Assembly: GCA_947500445.1 (NCBI GenBank)
Contig: CANMSB010000012.1
Coordinates: 58,492-122,491, forward strand
Reading direction: 5' to 3'
Source: an uncultured Flavobacteriaceae bacterium
GTDB lineage: Bacteria > Bacteroidota > Bacteroidia > Flavobacteriales > Flavobacteriaceae
DNA: 64,000 nt
The stretch's first letter is position 1. Each line of letters opens with the position of its first letter. Of the stretch, positions 25,177-33,691 are shown piece by piece. A program made the translations under genes and the position numbers. Below the pieces are notes generated by a model. The model made no database searches. It was not told where the DNA came from and was given only the letters and a program-made list of their open reading frames with translations.

Positions 25177-26052
25177 ATGAAAAAATATCTGTTGACCTAT
25201 ATATTAATCGGCATGGTTACCTACGGTAAGGCCCAAGAAATTATTGAAGTTCCGCACGAGAAGGCAAGCGAGGTCGTTTGGGAACAGCCCGAAAAAGAAT
25301 ATTTTTCCGAAATATGGCAAACGCAAGTAGTTACCAATGTCGCCACCCCAACCATGGAAGTCTTTCGGCCCGAAACCCCGAACGGCACCGCTGTGGTCAT
25401 AGCACCTGGAGGAGGGCTTTATGCCCTTAGTATTGAAAGCGAGGGCAAGAACGTTGCCAAATGGTTGAACGAAAAAGGAATTACCGCTTTTGTCTTAAAA
25501 TATCGATTGGTGCCTACGGGTACCGACGGGGTAAAGGACATCAGCGAAGATGGTGCTACAGATCCTTCAAAAATATTGAAGAAAGTAGCGCCCGTTATGC
25601 CCTACTCCATAGCCGATGGGCTTGCCGCCGTACGATACGTAAGGGAAAAAGCCGATACCTTTTCCGTAGACCCCAAAAAAATAGGATTTATGGGATTTTC
25701 CGCAGGAGGTGCGGTAACCATGGGCGTTACCTATAGCTGCAAAACCGAGGACCGACCTGATTTCATCGTTCCCGTATATACGTGGACCTATGCCATGCCC
25801 GTAAAAGAAGTACCTGCCGATGCGCCCCCGATGTTGGTGGTCTGCGCGAGTAACGACCCCTTGGGCCTTGCCCCTGGCAGCACCGAGCTCTATGCTTCCT
25901 GGTTGAACGCAGGTAAAACCGTAGGGTTGCATATGTATGCCAAGGGCGGACATGGTTTTGGGATGAAAAAACAAGGACTCCCCTCGGACAGTTGGATTTC
26001 CCGATTTTATGATTGGGCGGTATCCGAAGGCATTACGAATACCTCAAAATAA
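25177..26052 (+). CDS. Exported alpha/beta-hydrolase esterase (acetyl xylan esterase-like)
   Basis: 291 residues with a signal peptide (about 1-20, ending KAQ). The oxyanion-hole APGGGLY, nucleophile elbow GFSAGG, acid-site ASNDP and the His of KGGHGFGM are in the order of bacterial lipase/acetyl-esterase enzymes. It probably removes acyl groups from a glycan or another small ester in the periplasm. It is in a tight group with an SGNH hydrolase and GH20 hexosaminidase, which suggests a substituted amino-sugar-containing glycan. Confidence 0.82.
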   Translation: MKKYLLTYILIGMVTYGKAQEIIEVPHEKASEVVWEQPEKEYFSEIWQTQVVTNVATPTMEVFRPETPNGTAVVIAPGGGLYALSIESEGKNVAKWLNEKGITAFVLKYRLVPTGTDGVKDISEDGATDPSKILKKVAPVMPYSIADGLAAVRYVREKADTFSVDPKKIGFMGFSAGGAVTMGVTYSCKTEDRPDFIVPVYTWTYAMPVKEVPADAPPMLVVCASNDPLGLAPGSTELYASWLNAGKTVGLHMYAKGGHGFGMKKQGLPSDSWISRFYDWAVSEGITNTSK

Positions 26053-26062
26053 AACGTATCGC

Positions 26063-26761
26063 ATGTTTAACAACCACAAACAATACAAAGGTCGGAACAG
26101 CATATCCAAAACCGTTTCTTTCGTTTTTTTACCGCTGCTATTCCTTTTGATCGGACACTATGCCCAGGCACAGGACAACCCATTTATGGATGAAGTGACC
26201 GCTTTACAAAAACGTTATGATACGCTTTGGGACGTTTCCAAGGAAACCATCGTTTTTACCGGAAGCTCCAGTATAAGAATGTGGAAAGACCTTTCAACAC
26301 GATTTCCGGGAATGCAACTGGTAAATACCGGTTTTGGAGGCTCCCAAGCATCGGACCTTTTGCTTTATACCGATGCGCTCATTTTAAATTTCGCTCCTAA
26401 AAAAGTCTTTATATACGAAGGGGACAATGATATTGCAGCTCAAAAAAAACCAAAAGAAATCATAGCGACTACCCAGCAGATCATGGACAAAATTTGGAAG
26501 GTACGGCCCAATACGGAAATCGTATTGATTTCCGCGAAACCAAGCATAAGCCGCTGGGAGTTGAAGCGACAATACAAACGCCTGAACCGCAAATTCAAGA
26601 AATTGAGCAAAAAAGCACCACAAGTGAGCTTTGTAGATGTTTGGAAACCAATGCTGAAGGGCAACAAATTAAAACAGGACCTTTTTGTGAAAGATGGGCT
26701 ACACATGAACAAAAAGGGATACGACATTTGGCAATCGGCCGTTGCCCCCTTTTTGAACTGA
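26063..26761 (+). CDS. Exported SGNH/GDSL-family hydrolase
   Basis: 232 residues from ATG 26063, 10 bp after the esterase stop; an upstream start at 26009 would overlap that gene. The hydrophobic export segment (about 14-36) ends YAQAQ. SGNH blocks are visible: FTGSSSIRMW (Ser nucleophile), NTGFGGSQASD (Gly), YEGDNDI (Asn) and DGLHMNKKGYDIW (Asp/His). It should be a deacylase or esterase, probably for acetylated carbohydrate, as in neighbours acting on glycans. Confidence 0.87.
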   Translation: MFNNHKQYKGRNSISKTVSFVFLPLLFLLIGHYAQAQDNPFMDEVTALQKRYDTLWDVSKETIVFTGSSSIRMWKDLSTRFPGMQLVNTGFGGSQASDLLLYTDALILNFAPKKVFIYEGDNDIAAQKKPKEIIATTQQIMDKIWKVRPNTEIVLISAKPSISRWELKRQYKRLNRKFKKLSKKAPQVSFVDVWKPMLKGNKLKQDLFVKDGLHMNKKGYDIWQSAVAPFLN

Positions 26762-26809
26762 ACATATCAGGTGGGCGCCCAGTGACCTACAGTGCAAACA
26801 ACTAGGATT

Positions 26810-28399
26810 ATGATAAAGCTACCAATAACGCGTTTTCTTCTTTTTTTTGTTGCTATAGGCATCCTGGTTTCCTGTGGGGAAGAAAAAAAGAAGCGCCAAC
26901 TCTCCTTACCCAAAACCGATTTAAAGACGGTAAGCATCATTCCGCTGCCCCAAAAGGTAATCGCTACGGAAACGGGATTTGCATTGGATAAGTTTTCTGC
27001 CATATTTACGACCGAAACGGCGAACGGTTTTGCCGAAGTAGGTGCTTTTTTATCGGAAAAAATACAAGGAAAGACCAATTTGGACATTGCGGTAAATTCC
27101 GTACAAAACGATAGTCTGGAAGGGATTATCTACATCAATCGATCGGACAGTTTGGAACTCGAAACACCAGAATCATATCAACTGTATATCCGTAGCGATT
27201 CCATCATCATCAATTCCAATTCCGCCGCGGGCGCTTTCCGTGCCGTACAGACCTTAAGGCAGCTTATTCCCGAAACGGCCAACGATACCCTGGCCGATTA
27301 TCCCATTTGGGCGATTCCAACGGGTAAAATTGTCGACGCCCCTTCGTTAGCCTACCGTGGGGCCATGTTGGATGTCGCCCGTCATTTTTTCAGTGTTGCC
27401 GATGTAAAAAAGTTTATCGATGTTCTTGCCTATTACAAATACAACGGGCTTCACCTCCATTTATCGGACGATCAGGGTTGGCGCATTGAAATCAAATCGT
27501 GGCCAAAACTCACCGAAATTGGTGCCAGTACCGAGGTAGGCGGGGAATCTGGAGGGTTTTATACCCAGGAGGACTTTAAGGAAATCGTGGCCTATGCAAA
27601 AAAACACCATATGATGATCATCCCGGAAATCGATATGCCCGGGCACACCAATGCCGCATCGGTCTCCTACCCCATTTTAAACGGTAATGGCAAAACCTTA
27701 AAGCCATATGAGGGTACCCGGGTCGGTTTTAGCACTTTCGACACTAGAAAGGATACCGTATATGCGTTCATTGACGATGTGGTGCGTGAAATTGCCGAAA
27801 TATCACCAAGTCCATATTTCCATATCGGTGGCGATGAAAGCCATGTGACCAAAAAGAAAGACTACATCCATTTTGTGGAAAAGGTTGAAAAAATAGTCCA
27901 AAAACATGAAAAACGAATGATCGGTTGGGACGAGATCGGCACCGCCGATGTTGATAGCAGTTCTATTTCACAGTTCTGGTCGAGTACCGAAAACGCCAAA
28001 CTGGCCGTTGCTAAAGGAATGCAAATTATCATGTCACCCGCTAAAAAGGCCTATTTGGACATGCAGTACGATTCCCTTTCGAAACACGGTCTGCACTGGG
28101 CCGCATTTATACCGGTAGATACCGCCTACAACTGGTCGCCAAAAGCCTATGAAGGAATCCCCGAGAAAAACATTCTTGGCTTGGAAGCCCCATTGTGGTC
28201 GGAAACCATCAGTACCATTTCCGAGCTCGAATACTTGGCTTTCCCAAGGGCTATCGGATATGCGGAACTGGGGTGGACCCCAAAAGAACTCCGCAACTGG
28301 GACACCTATAAAAAACGTTTAGCAGATCAGGAGTACTATCTTAAACGGATGAACGTGAACTATTACGAATCTGCATTGGTTCCTTGGAAAGATGAATGA
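26810..28399 (+). CDS. Beta-N-acetylhexosaminidase, GH20 lipoprotein
   Basis: 529 residues from ATG 26810. That start gives a lipoprotein signal ending VSCGEE; the in-frame ATG at 26792 is less suitable. A GH20b-type N-terminal domain (about 35-165) precedes the barrel with HLSDDQGWRIEIKSWP and the catalytic Asp-Glu pair in HIGGDESHV. It releases terminal GlcNAc/GalNAc by substrate-assisted catalysis, at the cell surface or in the periplasm, for example from chitin oligomers or glycans. It is last of the aquaglyceroporin-esterase-SGNH-GH20 group. Confidence 0.92.
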   Translation: MIKLPITRFLLFFVAIGILVSCGEEKKKRQLSLPKTDLKTVSIIPLPQKVIATETGFALDKFSAIFTTETANGFAEVGAFLSEKIQGKTNLDIAVNSVQNDSLEGIIYINRSDSLELETPESYQLYIRSDSIIINSNSAAGAFRAVQTLRQLIPETANDTLADYPIWAIPTGKIVDAPSLAYRGAMLDVARHFFSVADVKKFIDVLAYYKYNGLHLHLSDDQGWRIEIKSWPKLTEIGASTEVGGESGGFYTQEDFKEIVAYAKKHHMMIIPEIDMPGHTNAASVSYPILNGNGKTLKPYEGTRVGFSTFDTRKDTVYAFIDDVVREIAEISPSPYFHIGGDESHVTKKKDYIHFVEKVEKIVQKHEKRMIGWDEIGTADVDSSSISQFWSSTENAKLAVAKGMQIIMSPAKKAYLDMQYDSLSKHGLHWAAFIPVDTAYNWSPKAYEGIPEKNILGLEAPLWSETISTISELEYLAFPRAIGYAELGWTPKELRNWDTYKKRLADQEYYLKRMNVNYYESALVPWKDE

Positions 28400-28430
28400 T
28401 ACTTTATCGTTGGCGAACATTTAACAAAGA

Positions 28431-29150
28431 ATGGGATTTAGTAAAAAAATTGTGGAAGACGCATTAATTTCTTCTGGACGACATTGCTGTCTATGCCATA
28501 AGTTTTGTGGGACAAAGATCGAATTACACCACATAAAACAGAGAAAGTATGGTGGCGAGGACACCTTTGAAAATTGCTTACCCCTTTGTTTCGATTGCCA
28601 TGCGGATGTTATGCAATACAATCCTGAACATCCAAAAGGGAAAAAATATTCGATTTCGGAGTTAAAAAGGCGCAGAGACAATTGGTATAAGAAGGTTGAT
28701 AAAAGTGCTGGTGTAATAGTTTCAACATCAAGCTATCTAAAACTGGATAAAAAAACATTTGAAAGATTAAATGCGCTTTTAAAGAGTGACGGACTAATGT
28801 TGTTTATAAAAAACAATGGATTTATCGGCGGTCCTTTTGAGGATAACGTTTTTATGGAAATAAGCGCATTTCTTTTTGAATGCGAGTTACCAGAGTTCGA
28901 ATTTATAGATGCGGATTTAGAAGGGCTTAGGTCCGAGTTAAATCAGCTGATGGAACGGCTAGATGAACTGATTTTAACTCATACTTTCGGGGCTTCCCAT
29001 GGTCGACAAGCAATACCACGTGAATGGGAATACGAACAATCTGATCGAATGGAAAAAGCAATTTTGGACTTCAAGGAATTGACACCAAAAGTATCAGAGA
29101 AATACGAAGCGATCATGAAATTAGGACGTCGAAAACTGTACGCCAACTAA
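28431..29150 (+). CDS. HNH endonuclease with an unidentified C-terminal domain
   Basis: 239 residues. The N-terminal HNH/zinc-ribbon fold is clear: CCLCHKFCG, ELHHIKQRKYGG (catalytic His), FENCLPLCFDCHADV (Asn and a second Cys pair). The C-terminal ~150 residues are helical and charged and I do not recognise them. Codons are more AT-rich than in the genes before it, marking the start of an accessory patch that continues through hicAB. A defence or mobile-element-linked nuclease is plausible but not shown. Confidence 0.78.
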   Translation: MGFSKKIVEDALISSGRHCCLCHKFCGTKIELHHIKQRKYGGEDTFENCLPLCFDCHADVMQYNPEHPKGKKYSISELKRRRDNWYKKVDKSAGVIVSTSSYLKLDKKTFERLNALLKSDGLMLFIKNNGFIGGPFEDNVFMEISAFLFECELPEFEFIDADLEGLRSELNQLMERLDELILTHTFGASHGRQAIPREWEYEQSDRMEKAILDFKELTPKVSEKYEAIMKLGRRKLYAN

Positions 29151-29469
29151 AAAAATGCTTGACCGGTCGGAAGAGTGTTTACCGAAGCTTTTCACGTGGA
29201 AGCATCAAAAACATATGAACGTGGTGTTTAATCACAGTTCTCGTAAAATCCCAATAAGGACTCTTGGAGGAGAAATTACGGACTGGACTTTCTAACCATT
29301 TAAAGTGTCCTCTTCAAAGTAGAATGGATATATCCTAACTTACATATCCGCAACTATTTAAAGCCTAAGAGTTATAACAAATGCTAAAACTGATTTTAGC
29401 ATCAAAATCCAATTTGCTAAAAAGTAAATTATAATTTACCTTTAAATTTCAAAATTAGAGTAGAACAGA
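29151..29469. other. AT-rich intergenic region upstream of hicA
   Basis: No gene seen. It holds a perfect 9-bp stem hairpin with loop CTGA (ATGCTAAAA at 29381-29389, TTTTAGCAT at 29394-29402), and 20 bp further the hicA promoter and palindrome. Confidence 0.5.
29413..29444 (+). promoter_or_regulatory. hicAB promoter with an operator-like palindrome
   Basis: TTTG (29413-29416), a 20-nt spacer, and TACCTTTA (29437-29444) match the Bacteroidota -33/-7 consensus. A perfect 16-bp palindrome, GTAAATTATAATTTAC (29424-29439), fills the spacer and touches the -7 element, an ideal place for autorepression by HicB. The hicA ATG is 25 bp beyond the -7. Confidence 0.62.
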
Positions 29470-29658
29470 ATGAAATGTTCCCAACTTTATCGAATATTAA
29501 CAAAAAATGGTTGGTATGCCGTATCTCAAAAAGGCTCACACGTAAAAATGCGGCACGAAACGAAAAAGGGAATAATCATCTTTCCAAATCACGGCAGCCA
29601 GGAAATGGGTAAAGGACTTGAAAAGAAAATCTTAAAAGACGCTGGAATTAAAAAATAA
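29470..29658 (+). CDS. hicA: HicA-family mRNA interferase toxin
   Basis: 62 residues. The double-stranded-RNA-binding-like HicA fold is evident from the N-terminal helix plus GWYAVSQKGSHVKMRH, where the conserved His (G-S-H) is catalytic. The C-terminal GKGLEKKILKDAGI helix fits too. It cleaves mRNA when not held by HicB. Toxin precedes antitoxin by 4 bp, the usual hicAB order. Confidence 0.92.
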   Translation: MKCSQLYRILTKNGWYAVSQKGSHVKMRHETKKGIIIFPNHGSQEMGKGLEKKILKDAGIKK

Positions 29659-29662
29659 GATT

Positions 29663-30058
29663 ATGACCAAAAAGAAAAAAATAACTATGACAGTTGAAAA
29701 AACCAATACGGGATTTTCTGCATTTTCTGAGGATTATCCAATCTTTACTACCGGGATATCTGTTCCCGAATTGATTAATAATACCTACGAGGCGACTGAA
29801 TTTTATTTTGAAGAGGAATCGGTCAAAATTAATCAGAAGGATATAAAATTTGAGATTGATTTTAAACAGTTCTTTAAATTCTACAAAGTCCTGAACGCTA
29901 AATTTCTTGCGGAAAAAATCGGAATGAACCCTACTTTGTTGTCTCAATATGTAACGGGACACAAAAAACCGTCAGCGAAGCAAACTGAGAAAATCCTGAG
30001 CGGTATTCACCAAATCGGACAGGAACTCTCCGGAATAAATCTGTTGCAAACGGCATAG
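29663..30058 (+). CDS. hicB: HicB-family antitoxin with C-terminal HTH
   Basis: 131 residues. The N-terminal partial RNase-H-like fold (about 5-50: TVEKTNTGFSAFSEDYPIFTT) binds and blocks HicA. Residues about 85-120 form a Xre-like helix-turn-helix (LAEKIGMNPTLLSQYVTGHKKPS) that should bind DNA, making HicB the likely repressor at the palindrome in the hicA promoter. Confidence 0.9.
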   Translation: MTKKKKITMTVEKTNTGFSAFSEDYPIFTTGISVPELINNTYEATEFYFEEESVKINQKDIKFEIDFKQFFKFYKVLNAKFLAEKIGMNPTLLSQYVTGHKKPSAKQTEKILSGIHQIGQELSGINLLQTA

Positions 30059-30172
30059 CGGATCGGAAATCGCTTGTTACAAAAAAACATATAAACAATC
30101 ATAGTCTTCAGTCGGAATCAAAAGGTTTGGGTAATTCTATAACAACAACATACCACAAAAATAACTATCACA

Positions 30173-30832
30173 ATGATCGAAACCTTATTGGACCATATCA
30201 AAAATCGTGAAGAACAACAGGCGATGTCCCTCGTAAAAAATAACCCTTCCCTTTTGGATGCGACCGATACGAACGGTAGTTCGGGACTCATGCTATTGGC
30301 GTACGCCGGCTTCACGGAAGCGTTCGACCAAGCCATCGCACTAAAAAAAACGTTCGGGTTTCACGAGGCCATTGTTTGCGGCAAGCAACAATTGGTCCGG
30401 GAACAACTTGAGCAACCCTCAAAAGGATTGGTCAACACCTATTCCCCGGATGGGTTTACCCCCCTTTCCCTGGCCGCTTTCTTTAATAGGACCGAAATTG
30501 CCAAACTGTTATTGGACCATGGGGCCGATCCCAACTTGGCCGCCACCAATCCTTCCAAGGTAAACGCCTTGCATTCGGCGGTCGCCAAGGAAAATTATGA
30601 ACTGGTAAAATTGCTTATCGAAAAGGGTGCGGCGTTAGATGCAGTACAAACACAAAAGGTAACCGCACTGCATTCCGCCGTACATCGGGGAAATTTACAA
30701 TTGACACAACTTTTGGTTGAAAATGGTGCTACCGTTTCCGTACAAATGGAAAACGGCGACACTCCTATTGCAATAGCGCAACGGGAAGGCCACAAAGAAA
30801 TAGCGACGTTTTTAAAGGTAAAGCAACCATAA
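30173..30832 (+). CDS. Ankyrin-repeat protein
   Basis: 219 residues with no signal peptide. At least four ankyrin repeats are visible from about residue 80 on, for example DGFTPLSLAAFFNRTEIAKL, KVNALHSAVAKENYELVKLL, KVTALHSAVHRGNLQLTQLL and NGDTPIAIAQREGHKEIATF, with two degenerate ones before. It is a protein-protein interaction scaffold with partner unknown. The next gene, 41 bp on, is a pentapeptide-repeat protein; the two may be co-transcribed. Confidence 0.88.
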   Translation: MIETLLDHIKNREEQQAMSLVKNNPSLLDATDTNGSSGLMLLAYAGFTEAFDQAIALKKTFGFHEAIVCGKQQLVREQLEQPSKGLVNTYSPDGFTPLSLAAFFNRTEIAKLLLDHGADPNLAATNPSKVNALHSAVAKENYELVKLLIEKGAALDAVQTQKVTALHSAVHRGNLQLTQLLVENGATVSVQMENGDTPIAIAQREGHKEIATFLKVKQP

Positions 30833-30873
30833 TACCAATTTGCAGAACAATACCGCCCCGAGAATGAAATAGT

Positions 30874-31440
30874 ATGGAATACTTTGCGGAAAAAACATAC
30901 CGGTCAAAAGACTTTCAAAAAGATAAGATTCCTTTTGGGGAATATGAGGCCTGCAGCTTTCACAACTGTAATTTTTCGGAAACTAGCCTAAAGGAATTCC
31001 GTTTTATCTCCTGCACCTTCGATGAATGTAACCTCAGCAATACCACGCTGCACAAAACTTCTTTTCAAGAAGTTGTTTTTCGGCACTGTAAAATGCTAGG
31101 ACTCCGTTTTGATCATTGCGATCCCTTTGGGCTGTCCTTTCAATTTTTGGACTGTACCTTGAACTACGCTTCGTTCTATCAAACAAAAATAGGTGGCACG
31201 CTTTTCAAAAACACACCCCTGCTGCAAACAGATTTCACGGAATGTAATGCGGAGGGCGCTACTTTTGAACAATGCGATCTGGATGGAGCCGTTTTTGAAC
31301 ATGCCGACCTCCGGAAAGCCGATTTTACCTCGTCCATCAATTTTAGCATCGACCCCGAAAACAATAAAATTGAACAAGCGAAATTTTCCCATAAATCCCT
31401 GTCGGGGCTATTGCAAAAATACCGGCTACATATTATATAG
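30874..31440 (+). CDS. Pentapeptide-repeat protein, Qnr-like
   Basis: 188 residues folding as a right-handed quadrilateral beta-helix: F or L every fifth residue from about 28 to 155 (CNFSETSLKEFRF, CDLDGAVFEHADLRKADF). The end, with FSIDPENNKIEQAKFS and a short C-terminal helix, resembles the capping region of Qnr/MfpA DNA-mimic proteins that protect gyrase. A gyrase-protecting role is possible, but chromosomal Qnr-like proteins often have other or unknown roles. Confidence 0.85.
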   Translation: MEYFAEKTYRSKDFQKDKIPFGEYEACSFHNCNFSETSLKEFRFISCTFDECNLSNTTLHKTSFQEVVFRHCKMLGLRFDHCDPFGLSFQFLDCTLNYASFYQTKIGGTLFKNTPLLQTDFTECNAEGATFEQCDLDGAVFEHADLRKADFTSSINFSIDPENNKIEQAKFSHKSLSGLLQKYRLHII

Positions 31441-31597
31441 GACCAGACCAATCGCAGGCTCCACGATCAGAGCTTCATTTTTCCCATAAGTATACTCCGA
31501 CAAAACGGTCCCAGAACTTTTTTAACGCGACTCCCCATTGGATATCGTTCTTTTTTTCAAAAAAAACGTATATTTCTCGGTCGCTGCCCCAAAACCG

Positions 31598-32410
31598 ATG
31601 GAAGAATTTTATAGTATAGCGGATACCTACAAGCCCTTACAGCCTTCTGTTAAAGGACATGCCGATGGAATGGTATACCAGGAAATACGCCCAGTGGGTG
31701 AAATAAGGAAATATGTGTATTGCTTTTGGCAATTGCGCACTCGAAGCCGCTTGTCCGAACCCTATACCTATAGGGTAGTATCGGACGGCTGTATCGATAT
31801 TTTTTTCAATCACCGGCATTCTACCGACAGTTTCATCATGGGTTTTTGCAGAAAATATGTTGCGTTTTCCATCGGTAACGATTTTGATTATATCGGAATT
31901 CGATTTCTACCAGGGGCCTTCCCGGGACTGTTCTCCCTAAACGCTAAAAAATTGAGCAACCGATCGGTAAAACTTGACAGTTTGCTCCCGGACCTTTCCC
32001 AATGGATCGCGACGCATATGTCTATCGGGAAAAGTTTTAAGGTATCGGCTGAAATCCTAGAAGAATGGTTGTCCCAAAAAATAATGCAACAAAAGCCCTC
32101 CTTTGATAACAGGTTTTTAAAGGCGGTCATCATCATTTTTGAAAAACGGGGGTGTTTGGATGTAGCGACCGATTTGGATATTGGACTTAGTCCAAGACAG
32201 TTGCGACGGGTTTTCAATTACTATATCGGCACAACACCAAAAGCCTTTAGCAATGTCGTACGCTTTCAAGAAGTATTGTATGCAAAACCATCGCGCCAAA
32301 GTTTACGGAAACAAAAATTTTACTATGACCTAGGTTTCTTTGATCAGGCCCACTTTATAAAAAACTTCAAAACATTTTATGGTATAACACCATCCGAGGC
32401 ATTCGGGTAA
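31598..32410 (+). CDS. AraC-family transcriptional regulator
   Basis: 270 residues from ATG 31598; a TTG at 31538 would add 20 residues. The N-terminal ligand/oligomer domain (about 1-165) is the type found in DUF6597 regulators (PVGEIRKYVYCFWQLRT, VSDGCIDIFFN). The C-terminal double helix-turn-helix has DLDIGLSPRQLRRVFNYYIG and the AraC signature LGFFDQAHFIKNFKTFYGITP. The adjacent VOC-family gene is a candidate target. Confidence 0.9.
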   Translation: MEEFYSIADTYKPLQPSVKGHADGMVYQEIRPVGEIRKYVYCFWQLRTRSRLSEPYTYRVVSDGCIDIFFNHRHSTDSFIMGFCRKYVAFSIGNDFDYIGIRFLPGAFPGLFSLNAKKLSNRSVKLDSLLPDLSQWIATHMSIGKSFKVSAEILEEWLSQKIMQQKPSFDNRFLKAVIIIFEKRGCLDVATDLDIGLSPRQLRRVFNYYIGTTPKAFSNVVRFQEVLYAKPSRQSLRKQKFYYDLGFFDQAHFIKNFKTFYGITPSEAFG

Positions 32411-32478
32411 CAATGTCCGTTTTTTACAATGAAGCCGATACCGGTTACCATAAGTTTGTAGCAACAAAAATAAGCATT

Positions 32479-32940
32479 ATGAAACGTATGTTAATCGGTA
32501 TTTGTGTTTTGACCGCCACCCTTGGCCTTGCACAAAGCACTACCTCAAAATCCCTTTCTATGAAACTAAATGCAGGAATCATTACGGACAAATTGAACGA
32601 GACAAAAGCTTTTTACACTGAAGTATTGAACTTTGGAATCACTTTCGAGAACGATTTTTACCTGTTATTGCACACTCCCGGCGGAGGCGAAGAAATAGGG
32701 TTTTTACTTCCCGATCACCCCACGCAACGGCCGTTGTTTCAATCTGCCTTCAACGGAAAAGGGGTTTACCTGACCATTGAAGTACCCAATGTTGATGTGC
32801 ATTATGAAAATCTAAAGAAAAAAGGAGTACCCATTGCCGTGGAACTGCGTAACGAACCCTGGGGAGACCGGCATTTCGCAATAAAAGATCCGAACGGAAT
32901 CGGAATCGATATCGTTACCTATACCGCTCCCGAGGAGTAA
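32479..32940 (+). CDS. Exported VOC-family (glyoxalase-like) protein
   Basis: 153 residues from ATG 32479. The start gives a signal peptide, MKRMLIGICVLTATLGLAQS. One vicinal-oxygen-chelate module is formed by paired babababb units: KLNETKAFYTEVLNFGITFE and GDRHFAIKDPNGIGIDIVTY. Substrate is unknown; a periplasmic location is unusual for this fold. It lies 69 bp behind the AraC gene. Confidence 0.83.
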   Translation: MKRMLIGICVLTATLGLAQSTTSKSLSMKLNAGIITDKLNETKAFYTEVLNFGITFENDFYLLLHTPGGGEEIGFLLPDHPTQRPLFQSAFNGKGVYLTIEVPNVDVHYENLKKKGVPIAVELRNEPWGDRHFAIKDPNGIGIDIVTYTAPEE

Positions 32941-32966
32941 TGCCATTCCAAAGTTAAAAACGGAAT
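32941..32966. repeat. Degenerate REP-like palindrome copy
   Basis: Starts directly after the VOC stop codon. In reverse complement it reads ATTCCGTTTTTAACTTTGGA, a diverged relative of the ATACCATTTTAACTTTGAAA core. It is followed by the true terminator 16 bp on. Confidence 0.4.
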
Positions 32967-32981
32967 AAGATCGAAAAATGG

Positions 32982-33012
32982 AACGGTCCACTTATTCAAG
33001 CGGACCGTTTTT
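32982..33012. terminator. Terminator between VOC and Nudix genes
   Basis: AACGGTCC (32982-32989) pairs with GGACCGTT (33002-33009), with T5 after the stem on the plus strand. It is shared by converging genes. Confidence 0.75.
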
Positions 33013-33047
33013 GGTTTTCCATACCACAACACCTGCCCTATACTCCC

Positions 33048-33689
33048 TTACCATACTTGCGAAAACAATTCCTTCAATTCACTCAGCATCATTGCCGTGG
33101 CTCCCCAAACGGTATGTCCATTAAATCGAAACGCCGGTACCGATACATTTTTGGCATAGGAGGTATTCAAACGCTGGTCGAACACATTGTCATCGTCCAG
33201 CAAATCGCGCAACCGTACTTCTACCAGTGCGGCCACCTCGCTCTCCTGCGCTACAAAAGAAAGTGGAACCTCGCTAAATCCCAAAAAGGGCTGTACCTCA
33301 AAATTACTGGGCGGGATATATACTTTGCTCAACGGTTTTATCACTTGGATGTCTTTTGGTCGTACCCCTACCTCTTCTTTGGTTTCCCTTAAGGCGGTCT
33401 CTAAAAGGTCGGCATCCGAAAGCTCGGCCTTTCCCCCCGGCAATGCTACTTGGTTGCTGTGGACCCCTTCGTAGGTTTTCCTGAGGATAAGCAAAAAGTG
33501 CGTTTCCTTCGCCTTTCCGGAATAAAACAGGGCCATTACCGCCGCTTTTCTAGAATTTTGCCGATCCGTAATAAAAGTATCCAACTCTTTTTGCCTAAAG
33601 GCGGGCATCATTTTATAATGGGAAGCTTCACCGGGTAGCGGTAGTTTTTTTATTTTTGACACTTCACGTGTAAATACCTGAAAATCCAT
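33048..33689 (-). CDS. Nudix hydrolase, CoA pyrophosphatase-like
   Basis: 213 residues. The N-terminus (LPGEASHYKMMPAFR) and the extended Nudix box, with VALPGGKAELSDADLLETAL and RETKEEVG, match the NudL/CoA-diphosphatase subfamily, which hydrolyses CoA or its oxidised derivatives to phosphopantetheine and 3',5'-ADP. Its start codon lies 2 bp from the start of the divergent cyclophilin gene. Confidence 0.88.
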   Translation of the reverse strand: MDFQVFTREVSKIKKLPLPGEASHYKMMPAFRQKELDTFITDRQNSRKAAVMALFYSGKAKETHFLLILRKTYEGVHSNQVALPGGKAELSDADLLETALRETKEEVGVRPKDIQVIKPLSKVYIPPSNFEVQPFLGFSEVPLSFVAQESEVAALVEVRLRDLLDDDNVFDQRLNTSYAKNVSVPAFRFNGHTVWGATAMMLSELKELFSQVW

Positions 33690-33691
33690 TT

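Noticed and set aside
29648..29962. Minus-strand ORF over hicB
   Set aside because: Antisense to a confident antitoxin; no recognisable domain.
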